Source: Termitomyces sp. T153
Taxonomy: Eukaryota > Basidiomycota > Agaricomycetes > Agaricales > Lyophyllaceae
Direction: 5' to 3'
Assembly (NCBI GenBank): GCA_018296165.2
Contig: JACKQL020000003.1
Location: forward strand, 806,001-870,000
DNA length: 64,000 nucleotides
Each line of letters begins with the position of its first letter. Position 1 is the stretch's first letter. The translations under genes were made by a program, and so were the position numbers. The notes beneath the pieces were generated by a model, which did no database searches, was not told where the DNA came from, and saw nothing but the letters and a program-made list of their open reading frames with translations. Shown here piece after piece: positions 33,171 to 44,621 of this stretch.

Positions 33171-34985
33171 GCTCAGCTCAGGCTTTGCCTGTTTGCTTTC
33201 TTGATTTTGAGAGATTTTGAGGGTCAGTATCATGCTCATCATAGATGACAATGAGCACAAAGGTTTGGCATCAGGCATCACCAGATTGAAGTGACAAGCC
33301 CATCAGATGTCATGTTGATGATAGGAAGGGACTGGAAGGGTCCAGATTAGGAACCTGAACAAGCCAGGCACCCTGCCTATATTTTTTCGGAAATTCTCTG
33401 AGATTTTTAAGGGTATTTTCAAGCTCATCATTGCCTATGATGAGCAGGGGGTAGTTGGTGTTGAAGGCAGCACTGATAGCACCACTGACACTGCCAAACA
33501 TAGTTGACAGATGATCTGTCAATGTCCATGACAGCTTTTGCCAGAAAATCTTTCAAAGTTCCCATAAATTATCCAGGTATTATTGGTATCATAGACCATT
33601 AACAAAATCAACTCTAATAAGAGGGTACAGTTGTGGACAAGCAAACTCAACAAATGGGATATCTCAGAAATGGGAATTTTTTGAGGCAAACTCAGTACAG
33701 GATCAGACTCAGAGTATGAAAATACATCTAAAAACACATCTCTGAGGTTTTTCCCATGAGACTGGGTATGGCCAAAATTTTGGCTTGTTACTGATTGGGG
33801 TGGAGATTTTCTGACATGGTAGAATAAGAGGATTTAACAAGAATTTCAAGAGAGGAAACTTATCTACCAAGCAACATAAAGTCTAATCTTAGCTTTAAGT
33901 CCCAAATATTTGATGGTAGGTGATTTGGTGTTAGATGCTATGTATTTTTCCATACCAATTCCATGCTATTACTTCACTTTGAGCTTTCAACCACAACAAG
34001 ACTCATGCATTGGAACTGAGATCTGAAATGATCCAAATCTGAAGATCACTACAAGATCAATGTAGGTCTAACACTAAATTTCCAATTATTTTCCTGACCA
34101 ACTGCTTGTTGATTCTCTCTCAGACTTTGGGATCATAATCAACTCAGCAAAAGGAGTCAATTCCACATTTTCCTGTGATTTTTGAGATTTTTTTCAGGTA
34201 TGGCCAATATTTTAGAGGTACTATTACCCCCTCCCCCCACCCTGTTTTAGATGAAATGGCTTGTGGGTCCCACATCATTGGTGTCTTTTTGTGATTTGCA
34301 TGCACTCAGAATATATCTAATACATGATATAGTCTGTAAAAAACTAGGTCAAAATATTTGTTAAGTTTGCTTGTCCATGACTGTAGGTGACCCCCTTCCT
34401 CCTCTTCTAATTTGAAGAGTTGTGTGGGACATGCAGGCACAATCAACTGTCAATTAATTGTGCCTAATTCCAACTGATGATAACTGCATTCCAATGAAAA
34501 CTGCCTTGCAAATACTCCATAATGCATATATTAGAGTTTATTTGCAATGGGACTTTTCACTACTTTGAGTGCAAGCAAATAAGCCCCAAGTGAAAGTTCT
34601 TGTGGCAGTTTCTGGCCTGATTGCCCTGGGAACCAATAAGATGTCTTGTCATGCTGACCCAATTTGGGAAGGATGCACAACCTCATACAGCCTATTCTGT
34701 GTTGCAAACAATCTCAAGTCTCAAATTATGGCTTGCACATGGGAGCACATGTTCCATTGGAGTCAAGCCAAGAATTTCATCTGTATACAGCTCAAGTACA
34801 CACTGTGGGCAGGAGACCATGCCCAACACAAGGGGGACATAGGATTACTTTTGAATGGACAGAATCTCTCAAGGCTTGAGAAGGTGGCTTAGATGTCAAA
34901 TTGACTACAGGCTTTGATGGCTGAGTATCCGAAACAGTACAACAGGAATAGAAGGTAGAGTGTGATTTGTATTGATATTAGATAG
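33171..34985. other. CpG-poor DNA without recognisable gene
   Basis: Base composition matches the adjoining transposon nest (very few CG pairs, many TG/CA), so it is probably old repeat DNA. Short frames at 33310-33522 (-) and 34569-34892 (+) have no motif I know. The change to CpG-normal sequence occurs within a few tens of bases of 34985-35060. Confidence 0.5.
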
Positions 34986-35908
34986 TGGAGGAAGACTGAT
35001 ATGGCTGGGGTATGAAAAACCAGATCTCAGTGGTGTTGTGGTGCTGTGGGAGCAGCAGACCATGTGTTGATCGTGTCGAGCAAGACATGACCATTACTCG
35101 CAAAATGCATATCAAAACGTGTCGAATGACCGGGAAACTGGCTGGGGACCTGAGCAAATGCTTTGGAGGGATGTGCAAGATTGTCATCGTCACTACTTGC
35201 ATTCTGATCAGCAGGCTGGGTATGATGACCTGGAGCCGGAAGTGCTGAAAGGTAATCTTGACACATCTGCAGCCCTGATTGGACAGGTTGAATGCCATAC
35301 CAAGGTATGTAGCTACATGGGGTGCGGGTATAGATAGTACACGTGTCCAGAGTCAGGGTACATCAGGTTCTATCAGCGACGGCTGAGACGCGATGGTGAA
35401 AATTTCTCCAGGCAGCCTCAGATTGTGACAATGATCACGCAACCCCAAAGGGAAGTAGCGCAAGTCAACCCTGTCCTAATTGCAGTTCGGGCTGAGTTCA
35501 AGTTCCAGTAGAACTAGCGTTGCAAATACACTCTATTGCAACACGGACACAGAATGACATTGTCTGCGTGAACAATCAGACTGGATTCATCAATTTCCGA
35601 CTGATTAAGATTAGCGCCATTGATCTATCAGCGTAAATGGAGTACTTACCACCATTGCTGTGACTTAAAGTTTCGGCACCTGGGCTGCGGCCCCAAAAAA
35701 TCAACATTGCACGCTCTGGGGTCAGGCCTCGACCTACCGACTCAACCCTGATAACACAGATTGTGCACGTGACCCCCCTTCCCTCTCCCTCCATTTATAC
35801 TTTCAAGTTTGAGATGGAGAGTCAAAATCCCAGTCAAAGTTTGAGGTAGCCCGGACAAACGACAAATTCTCTACAACAAGGCCTCCGAATCTTGGAACCT
35901 CGGCGAAG
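34986..35908. other. CpG-normal spacer upstream of TPS2
   Basis: No gene is supported. The last 100 bp (from about 35811) is already similar to the sequence upstream of TPS1 (from about 8008), so the terpene synthase duplication includes a short 5' flank. Confidence 0.5.
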
Positions 35909-37212
35909 ATGTACTTCATCGACAATGCCTCTTTTTTTCCTTCCATCTCTCGTCTCAATCCTTTTCAGGCTTCTCCAGAGCGAAGTAGGTGTTCATTCCT
36001 TATTTTTGGCCTTTTTCCACGTCACTATTCACCTGCACAGACGACGACATCAGGACTATCATCCAAGTCCTCCTCAATGATCACGATATGCTATCCACAG
36101 ATTACCCTTCTTTGTGCGCCACCAATGAGGATCTTGAAACCTGCGTGCAGAAAAAGATAGAGGAAGCCCATGGTTTACCCACCGGACAAGCAAATAAAAT
36201 TTTGCCGCTACACCTAGCGACAAGCTTAGTTGAGGTACACTTCTCTCATGGCCCTTTCGTTTTGCATCCTTCATGCTCATCGTTTTGCATCCTTCATGCT
36301 CATCGTTCACTGTCTCTTGTTTTATTTAGTTAGCATACCATCAATGTACATTTTCTGAGAAGGTGAATATCGCGCTGGTCAATTGGTGAGAGTATTGGCT
36401 TTTTCCTCACCCAACGTTGTATTCAAACCACATTCATCCCAGGTATCTTATTTACATCGACAATGAATCCCCCAAAGACATCACCCCATACATTGCATTT
36501 CAGAAGCGTTTCTTCCAAAATCTGCCTCAACTCGACCCTCTTCTCGACGGTCTAGCATCCTGTCTTCATACAATGTTCGATTTCTATCCTGTCCCGTTTG
36601 CTGCGTCGATTATCAACTCAATATTTGATTCCATTATCGGGACTTGCACTGAACCTTCCATCGAGAAGATGCAATTACAAGGGACCTCGACCCTATTTCC
36701 GTGGTTCCTCCGCCAACGAAATGGGGCAGGTGTGGCTTATGCCCTGATGTTGTTCCCGAAATCCCGGCAAATCGACTACGTAACTTGCTTTCAGACTCTA
36801 GGAGACATGGATTTCTGGATTGCAGGTATAAACGATTTGCTTTCGTAAGTTTTCATTCAAACTCTTCTTGTCAGAAATTTGTATTGCCCTTTCTAGGTAC
36901 CATAAGGAAAGCATCGCTGGTGAAACCGCGAATTACATTTCAAATAGAGCAATCACTGAGGGTAAGGTGCCGCTGCAAATCGCTTCAGACATCAGAAAGG
37001 AGTTGGTGCACTCCAGGAATCATATTTACTCGACACTAGCGACTGCTGGATCGGCGGAAGCTGTCAGGATTTGGCGGGCTTGGGAACATGGCTTCATGTA
37101 AGTGATCAATACCCTCGTTTTGATATCTGGTTAAGTCACCCCCTGTAGAACCTGGCATCTACAGCAAGATCGGTATAGACTACGAGAACTTGAGTTGGAA
37201 GTCCGACTCTGA
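35909..37212 (+). CDS. Tri5-like sesquiterpene synthase copy 2 (TPS2), intact
   Basis: Class I terpene cyclase of the trichodiene-synthase-like family; predicted substrate farnesyl diphosphate, product unknown. Six exons fit well: 35909-35984, 36041-36234, 36330-36385, 36443-36844, 36897-37097 and 37149-37212, about 330 residues. Start MYFIDNASFF; the upstream ATG used by TPS1 is absent here. LAYHQCTFSEKVNIALVNW runs into the Asp-rich region YLIYIDNESPKD. Then come CLHTMFDFYPVPFA, FPWFLRQRNGAGVAYAL, DYVTCFQTLGDMDFWIAG, the NSE-type site NDLLSYHKES (split by an intron), and the end ITWHLQQDRYRLRELELEV. The second Asp of the usual DDxxD-like motif is Asn (DNESPKD), whereas TPS3 has DDVSSKD. NSE residues Asn, Ser and Glu are intact. 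It sits at the right edge of the transposon nest. Confidence 0.88.
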
Positions 37213-38139
37213 GCAATAGTAATCTACTTGAATCTCAACATTTAATCTTATTCATGTACACTAGAGCCATTATCAAGCATTGAGTACAGCTGTTTGGGCT
37301 TCCTAGGAGTTTTATATGTACTTTGTTATCTACTTTGTAAGAAATGTACCTTCTCTTTCATTCTGAGGCCGTTTGTAATGTGGTGGAGGCGCCAAGGATT
37401 TGAGAACTCAATCGATACATTCGTACAATGTACAAGTTCAATTATTGAGTTATGGTAAAGTCAAGACTAAACTTCCTCCGCAAAGCTTGAATTAATTCTT
37501 TTTATCATCAAGACAAAGTGCTCACTGACCTAGCAATTAATTCAGTGGCAAGAAGAAAGCTACTCTTTTCGGGCGTCTTCACCGAAATGAAGCACTTTGA
37601 GAGGTAAAAAAACGTGCTTTAAATGGCAGGCTCACACTGTTTGACAGCTTTGCTCTAAAATTCAATATGCATTTCCACTTGCATATTGAGATTCTTTATT
37701 GAACAGAAACCACCACCGTATCCGAATGACACGGGACGGAAGGATCAGGGCTGAGTACTCGGAATACTTTCCAAGAGAGTCTGTCATGTGAAACAAAGAG
37801 GGCAACCTCTGAAAACACATATGGGCCAACAATCCCAATACAAGTACAGGTCGATAGCTTCGTCGAATCTTCTCTATATGTTGAATGATATATGATTGTC
37901 AAACACTATACCAGCGCAGCATGTGAGCGGCTAGAGTGATCCTTGCCGAGATTTGGGCAACTGACTGAATCACATCATGGGCCAATCATTTCGGTACCTA
38001 GTTATTGTAATAAATCAGCATCTGCGATTGAGTCAAACAAGGATCAAAGCAGTAAGTTACTGCGTGTAGCTTGAATTGATTCTTTTTGTCCATATCCCTG
38101 GAAGGCGCCAAAGATAATAGAGAAAAATAAAAATAGAGC
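37213..38139. other. Intergenic, no gene seen
   Basis: AT-rich, CpG-normal sequence downstream of TPS2. Similarity to the TPS1 flank stops within about 15 bp of the stop codon. I see no RNA gene, repeat or coding frame that I would defend. Confidence 0.4.
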
Positions 38140-39037
38140 TCACGTCCGAAGACCCTCTTCGCCGAAAGGGATCTCCGTATCATCACTCAAGCGTGTTCGA
38201 AAGGGCTCGCGCTTCTGAGCAGCGGTGAAAGACCCTTGCGGATGAAAGAAGCCCCTGAATCCATCCGTAGACATCAGAGGGATAATCCGATGCCTCTCCG
38301 CTGCTTTAATCTTCTTCTCGGCCAACTCAACAAGCATAACCGGAGTGAGCGACAAAGGCACGGATTCCAATTTGACAAATTTCAACATGACCTCGAGATT
38401 GGATTTGTCCTGGCTCATCAGCCACGCTAGTAGGTCTGCCGGTTGCGTAGATGACGTTACCCGTAGCATGTCTGTGTCGGCCTTGCAGAAGTCGGTGAGG
38501 AGCGACATATTCATTATCGCGTAGACTTGGAGGATATGGATGAGGAGTGGGCAGGCTGGAAGGCGGTTGCGAAGTTCATGGCGAGATCAGAATATTCTTC
38601 GCCACGACTGCCCGCTCGTGATGATCGGGGTTCTGCATTTGCCAGTGGGCTTGCGTTCGGGCCTGGAGATTTCATGGGACAGATGACCTCCTTCTATAAG
38701 AATGATCCTCATCAATCTTCAGTCTGACGCTCTGAAGCGAATCAGGCAATCGCGTGGACCACGAAGCACTGTTACCGTTTACCTGTTTAGAACAATAATG
38801 AGTGATGTTGCACAGGTCAAACCGTCTATGCGAGAACAGACTTATGGAACTGACCCTGGTGCAGACTTTGAGTCCGTTTATATCCACGATGACAGCGTCG
38901 CTCACCGTGAGTCTGCCTGCCTTGGTTTTTTTCTCGCGTTCCAGCGATATTCTTAAAATTCTTATGAAATCTTCGTGATGAAGGGCTACCAGCTCTGGGC
39001 CAGCCATGGGAGTGGGAGTTTCGAAGTTGAACGTCAA
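38140..39037 (-). CDS. Small spliced gene of unknown function
   Basis: I do not recognise this protein. On the minus strand, a possible first exon (start 39037 or 39007) reads MAGPELVALHHEDFIRILRI ... SDAVIVDINGLKVCTR, ending at a good donor. Further exons give NGNSASWSTRLPDSLQSVRL. The last part (38514-38140) is 124 residues: MNMSLLTDFCKADTDMLRVT, PADLLAWLMSQDKSNLEVML, VMLVELAEKKIKAAERHRII, FRGFFHPQGSFTAAQKREPF. The last exon is rich in charged helices and has codon use like the neighbouring genes, so it is probably coding. How the exons connect between 38514 and 38870 is uncertain. The two parts could be separate genes. Confidence 0.4.
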
Positions 39038-39703
39038 AAAAGGCCTTCAAAGCTGTCCTACTAGTCGCTTCACTCGTAGATGTGGATTAATTAATACTTT
39101 CCAGTCATGTGATCGCGGACAAATGACGCGACGCGTCTTGAATGCGGTTCAGCCCTTGGGTCCGCCCGAAGCTGGGCAAGTCCAAGCCCCATAGAGTCCG
39201 CTATGAATTGGAGAAGTATATAGAAAGATTCTCACTAGAATGAAAGGAAAACCCTTATCTGCATGCATTATTTTTTATCTCGACATCTGCTCGAAACTCT
39301 GTCAAGATTATAAATACTTCCGGGTTCGCCCGAGCTATACTTATACTTAGCCAAAAAAAATGTCGATTGTTGTTACCAGCTGAGGGTGCCAGCTCTCCAA
39401 AGATAAAACGATAAGATAGATAACATTGAATCAATACGGTTGTTAAAACATTAATTAGTTGAAGACCAGTCCCCAGGGAATAACATAGCTTCATATGGAA
39501 CGGATGGCATGATGCAGGGTATAGCGAGAGATGATACAGTGTTTCGTGCCAAGACGATGAGTCTACTTGATACAGTGGTGCCGCGGCCATGCGCATAGAG
39601 CGAGGTAGTTATGCGAGTGTGGGTATGGAAATATCGTTCTACAATTTATTAGGCGTTCTAAAAAAGACGTGAAGCTAAAGAGCACATCAAAGGGGGCGCT
39701 CGT
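39038..39703. other. Intergenic between the unknown gene and Clp1-like
   Basis: No coding frame with recognisable content. Part of this should be the 3' flank of the Clp1-like gene and the 5' flank of the minus-strand unknown gene. Confidence 0.4.
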
Positions 39704-40630
39704 TTACTGCGGTTGAGCGGCTGCGAGGTTAAACGCTCCGAGAATGACTTCCCAGGCAAGATCAATGATGTCCCACAGCTCGGGGTCGACTAGCCCAAGG
39801 GCGGCCATGGTCTGCCAAAGCTCCGTGACATGCAGAGCATGGGTAGTAAGGGTTTGGGGGTTTCCAGAAGCAGACGAGCAGAGGTACGACGACAGCTGAT
39901 GGAGAGTGGGTCCCGATGCGAGAGCCCCTTTCACTACCTCGTGGGTGAGCGACTGAAGGAATCCTGCCGGCATAGGGAAGAGGGCTTTCAAGACAGCCTC
40001 CAACCGATGGTGGTACATGAAGGAAAGGAGAACGGAGAACGCCGCAGGAGACGGAACGGAAAGAGGTAGGACAGGCAGATAAAGATTTTGCGAATTGGGC
40101 TTTTGTTGAGAGGATGGAAGGTAGGGAAGCTTGGCGCAATAAGAAGCAAGCACTAGAGAATGCACGGGTAAGAGTGTTGCCGTATCAGAGGGATTTTTCG
40201 ATGAAGTAACAGCGAGAGCATGTGTAGGGTAGCTCGGCTGTGATGCGGAGGTCGCTCTCAGGGGAACGTTGAGAGAATGAGGCAAGCGAGATCGAGGCAT
40301 GGAGCTCGGCATGTGCGATGGCGCAAGGGCAGAAATACCTGCGAGCATCCTAGGAGACACTTGATCAGATTTGAGAGAATAGAATAGAAATAATATCACA
40401 TACTCGTTGGCTTTGGCGCGAAGACCCCTTCTGATGTACTCAACGGGTACATTTGAGAGCTCAGGAGCTACAGCGATGATAGCTTCACGAGAAACCTCTG
40501 CAAAGGCCGGTCGTGCAAGAGTACGAGGAAGCTGGACAGTAGGCCCGAGACTGGGTGCTGAGGGTCGGCGTGGGGCATGAGGGTAGCTGTGGAGGTCAAA
40601 GGCGGTGGGGTGAGAGGCAATTTCAATCAT
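39704..40630 (-). CDS. Clp1-like (clampless) developmental regulator
   Basis: It resembles the basidiomycete Clp1 family, named from Coprinopsis clp1, which acts downstream of the mating-type homeodomain proteins in clamp-cell formation and dikaryon growth. No enzymatic fold is known. I chose the start at 40630 (MIEIASHPTAFDLHSYPHAP); the frame is open further upstream but without family-like sequence. The signature AFAEVSREAIIAVAPELSNV, EYIRRGLRAKANE is followed by a 54-nt GT-AG intron (ending about 40352) that is in phase and free of stops, so it is easily mistaken for coding. Exon 2 continues MLAGISALAPSHMP, LLPVHSLVLASYCAKLPYLP, LPLSVPSPAAFSVLLSFMYH and ends DPELWDIIDLAWEVILGAFN. The gene is about 290 residues. 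It has no obvious DNA-binding motif. Confidence 0.75.
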   Translation of the reverse strand: MIEIASHPTAFDLHSYPHAPRRPSAPSLGPTVQLPRTLARPAFAEVSREAIIAVAPELSNVPVEYIRRGLRAKANEYVILFLFYSLKSDQVSPRMLAGISALAPSHMPSSMPRSRLPHSLNVPLRATSASQPSYPTHALAVTSSKNPSDTATLLPVHSLVLASYCAKLPYLPSSQQKPNSQNLYLPVLPLSVPSPAAFSVLLSFMYHHRLEAVLKALFPMPAGFLQSLTHEVVKGALASGPTLHQLSSYLCSSASGNPQTLTTHALHVTELWQTMAALGLVDPELWDIIDLAWEVILGAFNLAAAQPQ

Positions 40631-42910
40631 GTTGAAGCGATAGAGTGGTCGATAAGTGATGGGTGCTGTACAAGTGCTTGTGCTAGAAATAACTGATCGG
40701 TTAAATACAGCTGCGCGGCACAAAGCGATCGAGATCCGCTCACTTCCATTTTGGGACATTCGTTTGTTCCTTTGTCCCTTCCACGCCCTTTGCATTTGGC
40801 TGTCCTTGTTCAAACATGGTCAGCCTCCACAGAAGCCCCTTCCGACTTCGTCTCCATCACGACGCCCTTGTACTCTCTTAGCTATGGTCATTTCCCTTCA
40901 CATTTCCTTGTATTTGCGGTCGAACAGCTCGCAGTGCGCAAGAGCATCTCCATAAGAGCTACAATTGGACCCACAACCTCATCTGAACGACATACGGAAC
41001 ATTTTTCCTGATCGCCTCATGTCGCAGCCGTCGGGCAGCGTCGGACTCACACAGACTCATGCACCTTGTACACGGTACCAGCCTTCCTTTTACGGAAGAT
41101 TGATACTATCGACCCCGATTATCACGTCCTCGAAACCAATGGTCCCTTGTTCCTTGGTGGGTATTGCCTTTGACTGTCAATCAACTTTTCAAAGGGCCAT
41201 TATGACGATTTGGGGAACCCTACTGCCCATTCGCACACTCCATTATCCTTGGCCTCTCACTCTACATAAATACCCGCCTCCGAGCCATACATACACGGCG
41301 TAGATATGATATATGTACATAGTCGATGATTCTGTCGGGTCATCTGCGCTATTGACTCTCGCGAGCTCTCGTGTCCGAAAAATTTCATCGCTGCGCCTAC
41401 AATACACTTCCATGTGATCAACAAAAATGCTGGATCTAGCAGACATCATCATCCTTGCAATTCTCACTCAACCGAAATGCTGGAGCTGGCAGACATCCTC
41501 CTTGCAATCCTGTCTGAAACTACTGCAGGTGGTTTTCTAAACACAAGTTCTCCCGATATATGGTGATCACGGATCACAAATTACCCTGTTACGCCTGATG
41601 TAACTTACATTGGTCGGCAAAATAGTGCTTCTATGTCACGTATGTCAATCTCGCTTGCCATGTTTTTGAAAAAAAAAATTACCCAGTTTGCCTCAATCAC
41701 CTCCATCGCCGTACGTGCAGTGCATTACAAGCTTTACACTGGGGCAACCAAATGCCCACGAAACTAGTCCCTACTTACTCGATAAAACATCCGAGTCAGA
41801 TTCGCATGACTGACAACCACTGACCCATGATCCCGCGAAACTTCACACTTCTGCGCTTCAAAACATGTGCCGCAAGCGACCATAAACCAAACAGCCACGT
41901 TTATTTTTGCTTATTGTCTTTGACCACTACTGCATCATAGCACTCCAGGAACCACAAATCTAATCATTGATATGATGGATTTGGACTGCTACATATGTAG
42001 CCGATACTCGAACATCCATTTACCGACACCCACAAACATCCTCGTTGCAGGGTCCCGTGTTCCCTCCCCTTCCGCCGCTACCAGGGTTAATCATACCAAG
42101 GTGCAGTTTTCTGCAATAAAACAATTGAATGGTCGATCATAATGGGCGTTTGTCGCGCTACGCGGTGCAACGAGGCTGAGTGTGGATTCAAAGGCACCTC
42201 AGGCGTAAAATGCATGTACTTGGTCACACGCTTCACCACCCCTTTTTGTGTCGTTTGTTTTCTGTTTGTTATGTGGCTGAACCCATATTTGATCTTTGTC
42301 TCTCCTTTGGATTCGGCGGGGATGTAGTGGCGCGCGGAGAGACCGTCCGTCATCATTTCTATCTCAATGGGCGCTTTTGTGATTCCTGAATCATGTAGGA
42401 CCCGGGCATTAGCCCGTAAGTATGGTCGCTGAAAGTTAGATGGTTGAGAGATTATCTGAGAAAGATCACTTAAAAATATGTCACGTTTAAAACATACTTT
42501 TTTTGCGTTTTGTAAATATAATTGATTAGGCTCCGGACTTTCTCCTTCGCTCTGCCCACAGAGGCAAGGTCAAGCTTTTAGTACATCAGGATTCTGTCAA
42601 GGAAGCTTGCTATTTTGGCAACTCAAGTTATGACTTCGAGGATCCTGGGGTCATTTCCTATGGTCGGATTTCTTGTGTATGTATGTCCATAGTGCGAGGA
42701 ATAACGGCCTTGGTGGGTTGGTATTTCAGTTTAGGTCGCCTTTTGAGTATTTTTCCGCTCTCTCAAAGGTTTCTATGGAGATCATAACTCTTCGTGCACC
42801 ATAGTACTTACCACTGCATTCACTCGAAAACAGGCAATCCTGATGACGTCAGTCACTTGGCCTCTTTGATTATCATTGTACTAATCTGGCATACACACTT
42901 GAATCATAAC
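40631..42910. other. Intergenic region upstream of Clp1-like and DJ-1-like genes
   Basis: A gene-free stretch of 2.3 kb between two divergent starts. It is CpG-normal and contains no repeat I recognise. Short frames (for example 40965-41303) lack motifs and splice support. A long upstream region would suit a developmentally controlled gene such as Clp1, but no specific site could be assigned. Confidence 0.45.
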
Positions 42911-43825
42911 ATGGCTCCGTCAGCCCTAATCCTGATTGCAGATGGCACTGAAGAAATGGAGTTGTAAGTTCCTTCGTTGAGGACTTATTTAAGGATGAAT
43001 GACCCACGTCGAACAAGCACGATCACCTTTGATACCCTCGTTCGTGCGGGCGTTGTAACGAAATCCGCCTTTGTTCCCGAGAACGAGGGGCCTTACGCAG
43101 ATAGTCCCCCCTTTGCAAAGGGATCTCGCGGAATCAACATATTGCCAGACTTCTATCTCGATAATAAACATTTCGGTCCTGTTAGTCACTGACCTTCTAC
43201 AATTGCACAACACAACCTCACATGGACCATCTAGGACAAGTTTGACCTTTTGGTGATCCCAGGTGGTGCTAAAGGTGCAAACACTATGTCAAAGAACCAG
43301 ATTGTAAAAAAGCTAGTCCGTGACTACCTCAATGCAAACAAAGTGGTTGGTATGATTTGTGCAGGCAAGCTTGGGACAGTGATTCCCCTCGATATACGTC
43401 TCACTCATACTTTGGAAATAGGGAGCCTGGCAGCACTGACTTCAGACCTTCCGAGGCAGCCTCTGACATCTCATCCGAGCGTCAAGGCACAGCTTGAGGG
43501 TGCGAAATTTGACACTGAGTAGTATATCTGATTTTCTGAACAATCATTCCGACAGGTTTTGACTATTCTGAGGATTCCGTTGTCATTTCTGGGAATCTCA
43601 TTACCAGGTAAGTGGTTCTAGCAAGTCAAGAGCATATAATTAATTTCGTTTACACCAGTCGTGGCCCTGGTTAGTCTTCGTCATCTCCTCTTTCGTCTCA
43701 GTCTGAACCAGACGTTAGGAACTGCTTTCCCCTTCGCGTTCGCATTGGTTGAGCGACTCTGTGGTGCAGATAAGCGTGCAGAAGTGTTTAAACCTATGGT
43801 ATTTCCTGCGGGTACTCCTTTCTGA
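42911..43825 (+). CDS. DJ-1/PARK7-like protein (DJ-1/PfpI family; possible glutathione-independent glyoxalase)
   Basis: DJ-1 family proteins act in oxidative stress defence and can convert methylglyoxal to lactate. Start MAPSALILIADGTEEMEF with the conserved acidic residue in GTEEME. Further exons read TITFDTLVRAGVV, SRGINILPD, FDLLVIPGGAKGANTMSK and KVVGMICAG, then SLAALTSDLPRQPLTSHP, FDYSEDSVVISGNLITSRGP, TAFPFALALVERLCGADK, ending at 43825. The nucleophile elbow is MICAGSLAAL with the active Cys intact. It is split by a 57-nt intron (about 43365-43421) that uses GC rather than GT as its 5' bases. That intron is a multiple of three and has no stop. The donor after ILPD (probably GTTAGT near 43185) is the least certain boundary. 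Confidence 0.88.
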
Positions 43826-44621
43826 ACCAACGTTACGATAAGAGTAAAGGGTACCTTTTCCACGCATGCTTATTCCACCCAGAAGTGTACGAGTTCTATT
43901 GTTATCGGTGCATGAAATCTATCACAAGATGGACTGTCTACACATTTTGACCGCTTCTTCAGCTTTCCTGTTCTGTCCGGAGGGCTCATTTGTTTCACCG
44001 CTTTCCCATATACTTTGATTTTTGTTTCGTAGTGCTCTATGCGCACGTAGGAAGATGGGTTCCCCCAGAAGGGTAGAGTAAGCACGTAGAGAAGGACGCT
44101 TCGGAAAATGAGGCTGGGATAGGCTTCCTAATGGTGATCTTCTCGTTTGAGTGGACTTGGTCTAGTTGATGCATCACCACGCTGGCCCTGTCAAAATACT
44201 GGACGAAATGTGGTCATCAAAATAAAAACATACTTCTTGCATTTAGAGAGCTCTTATGCAACCATCTAGGCTGTTCTCTGCTAGCTTCGTGCTGTAGAAT
44301 CCTATCACTCGGTTATTAGACATTAGGTGATGTTCTCTCCCGATTTATCTAGGCAAACAAGGCTGTACGATAGTTTGGTGCTGTCTGGCATTCGAACATA
44401 TTGTGGATCGTCAATTTATTAGGACCCGTTGATTCAGCCAACTACTTGGGGACAGTGCTAAATTTGTGCCATGCTAATGATCCTTCGAGCTTCATGTTGC
44501 AGTATTGACTTTCTAACGAGACAGAGCTCTTGACCACCCACTACCCGATAGTGTCCGGCACGTTGTTCATCTTCTAGATGAGTGCATGATCTTTCCTGGA
44601 CCGAAAAACCCCTTTTTTAGC
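43826..44621. other. Intergenic between convergent genes
   Basis: About 800 bp between the 3' ends of the DJ-1-like (+) and F-box (-) genes. No coding frame, repeat or RNA gene was recognised. Confidence 0.4.

Noticed and set aside
34569..34892. 107-residue plus-strand frame at the edge of the nest
   Set aside because: Three overlapping frames are open here, which reflects low stop density rather than coding. No motif was seen.
40640..40690. A GATG...ACA pair upstream of the Clp1-like gene, resembling the GATG-N9-ACA homeodomain site
   Set aside because: The spacing here is eight, not nine, bases, and such short motifs occur by chance. It is not strong enough to list as a regulatory site.
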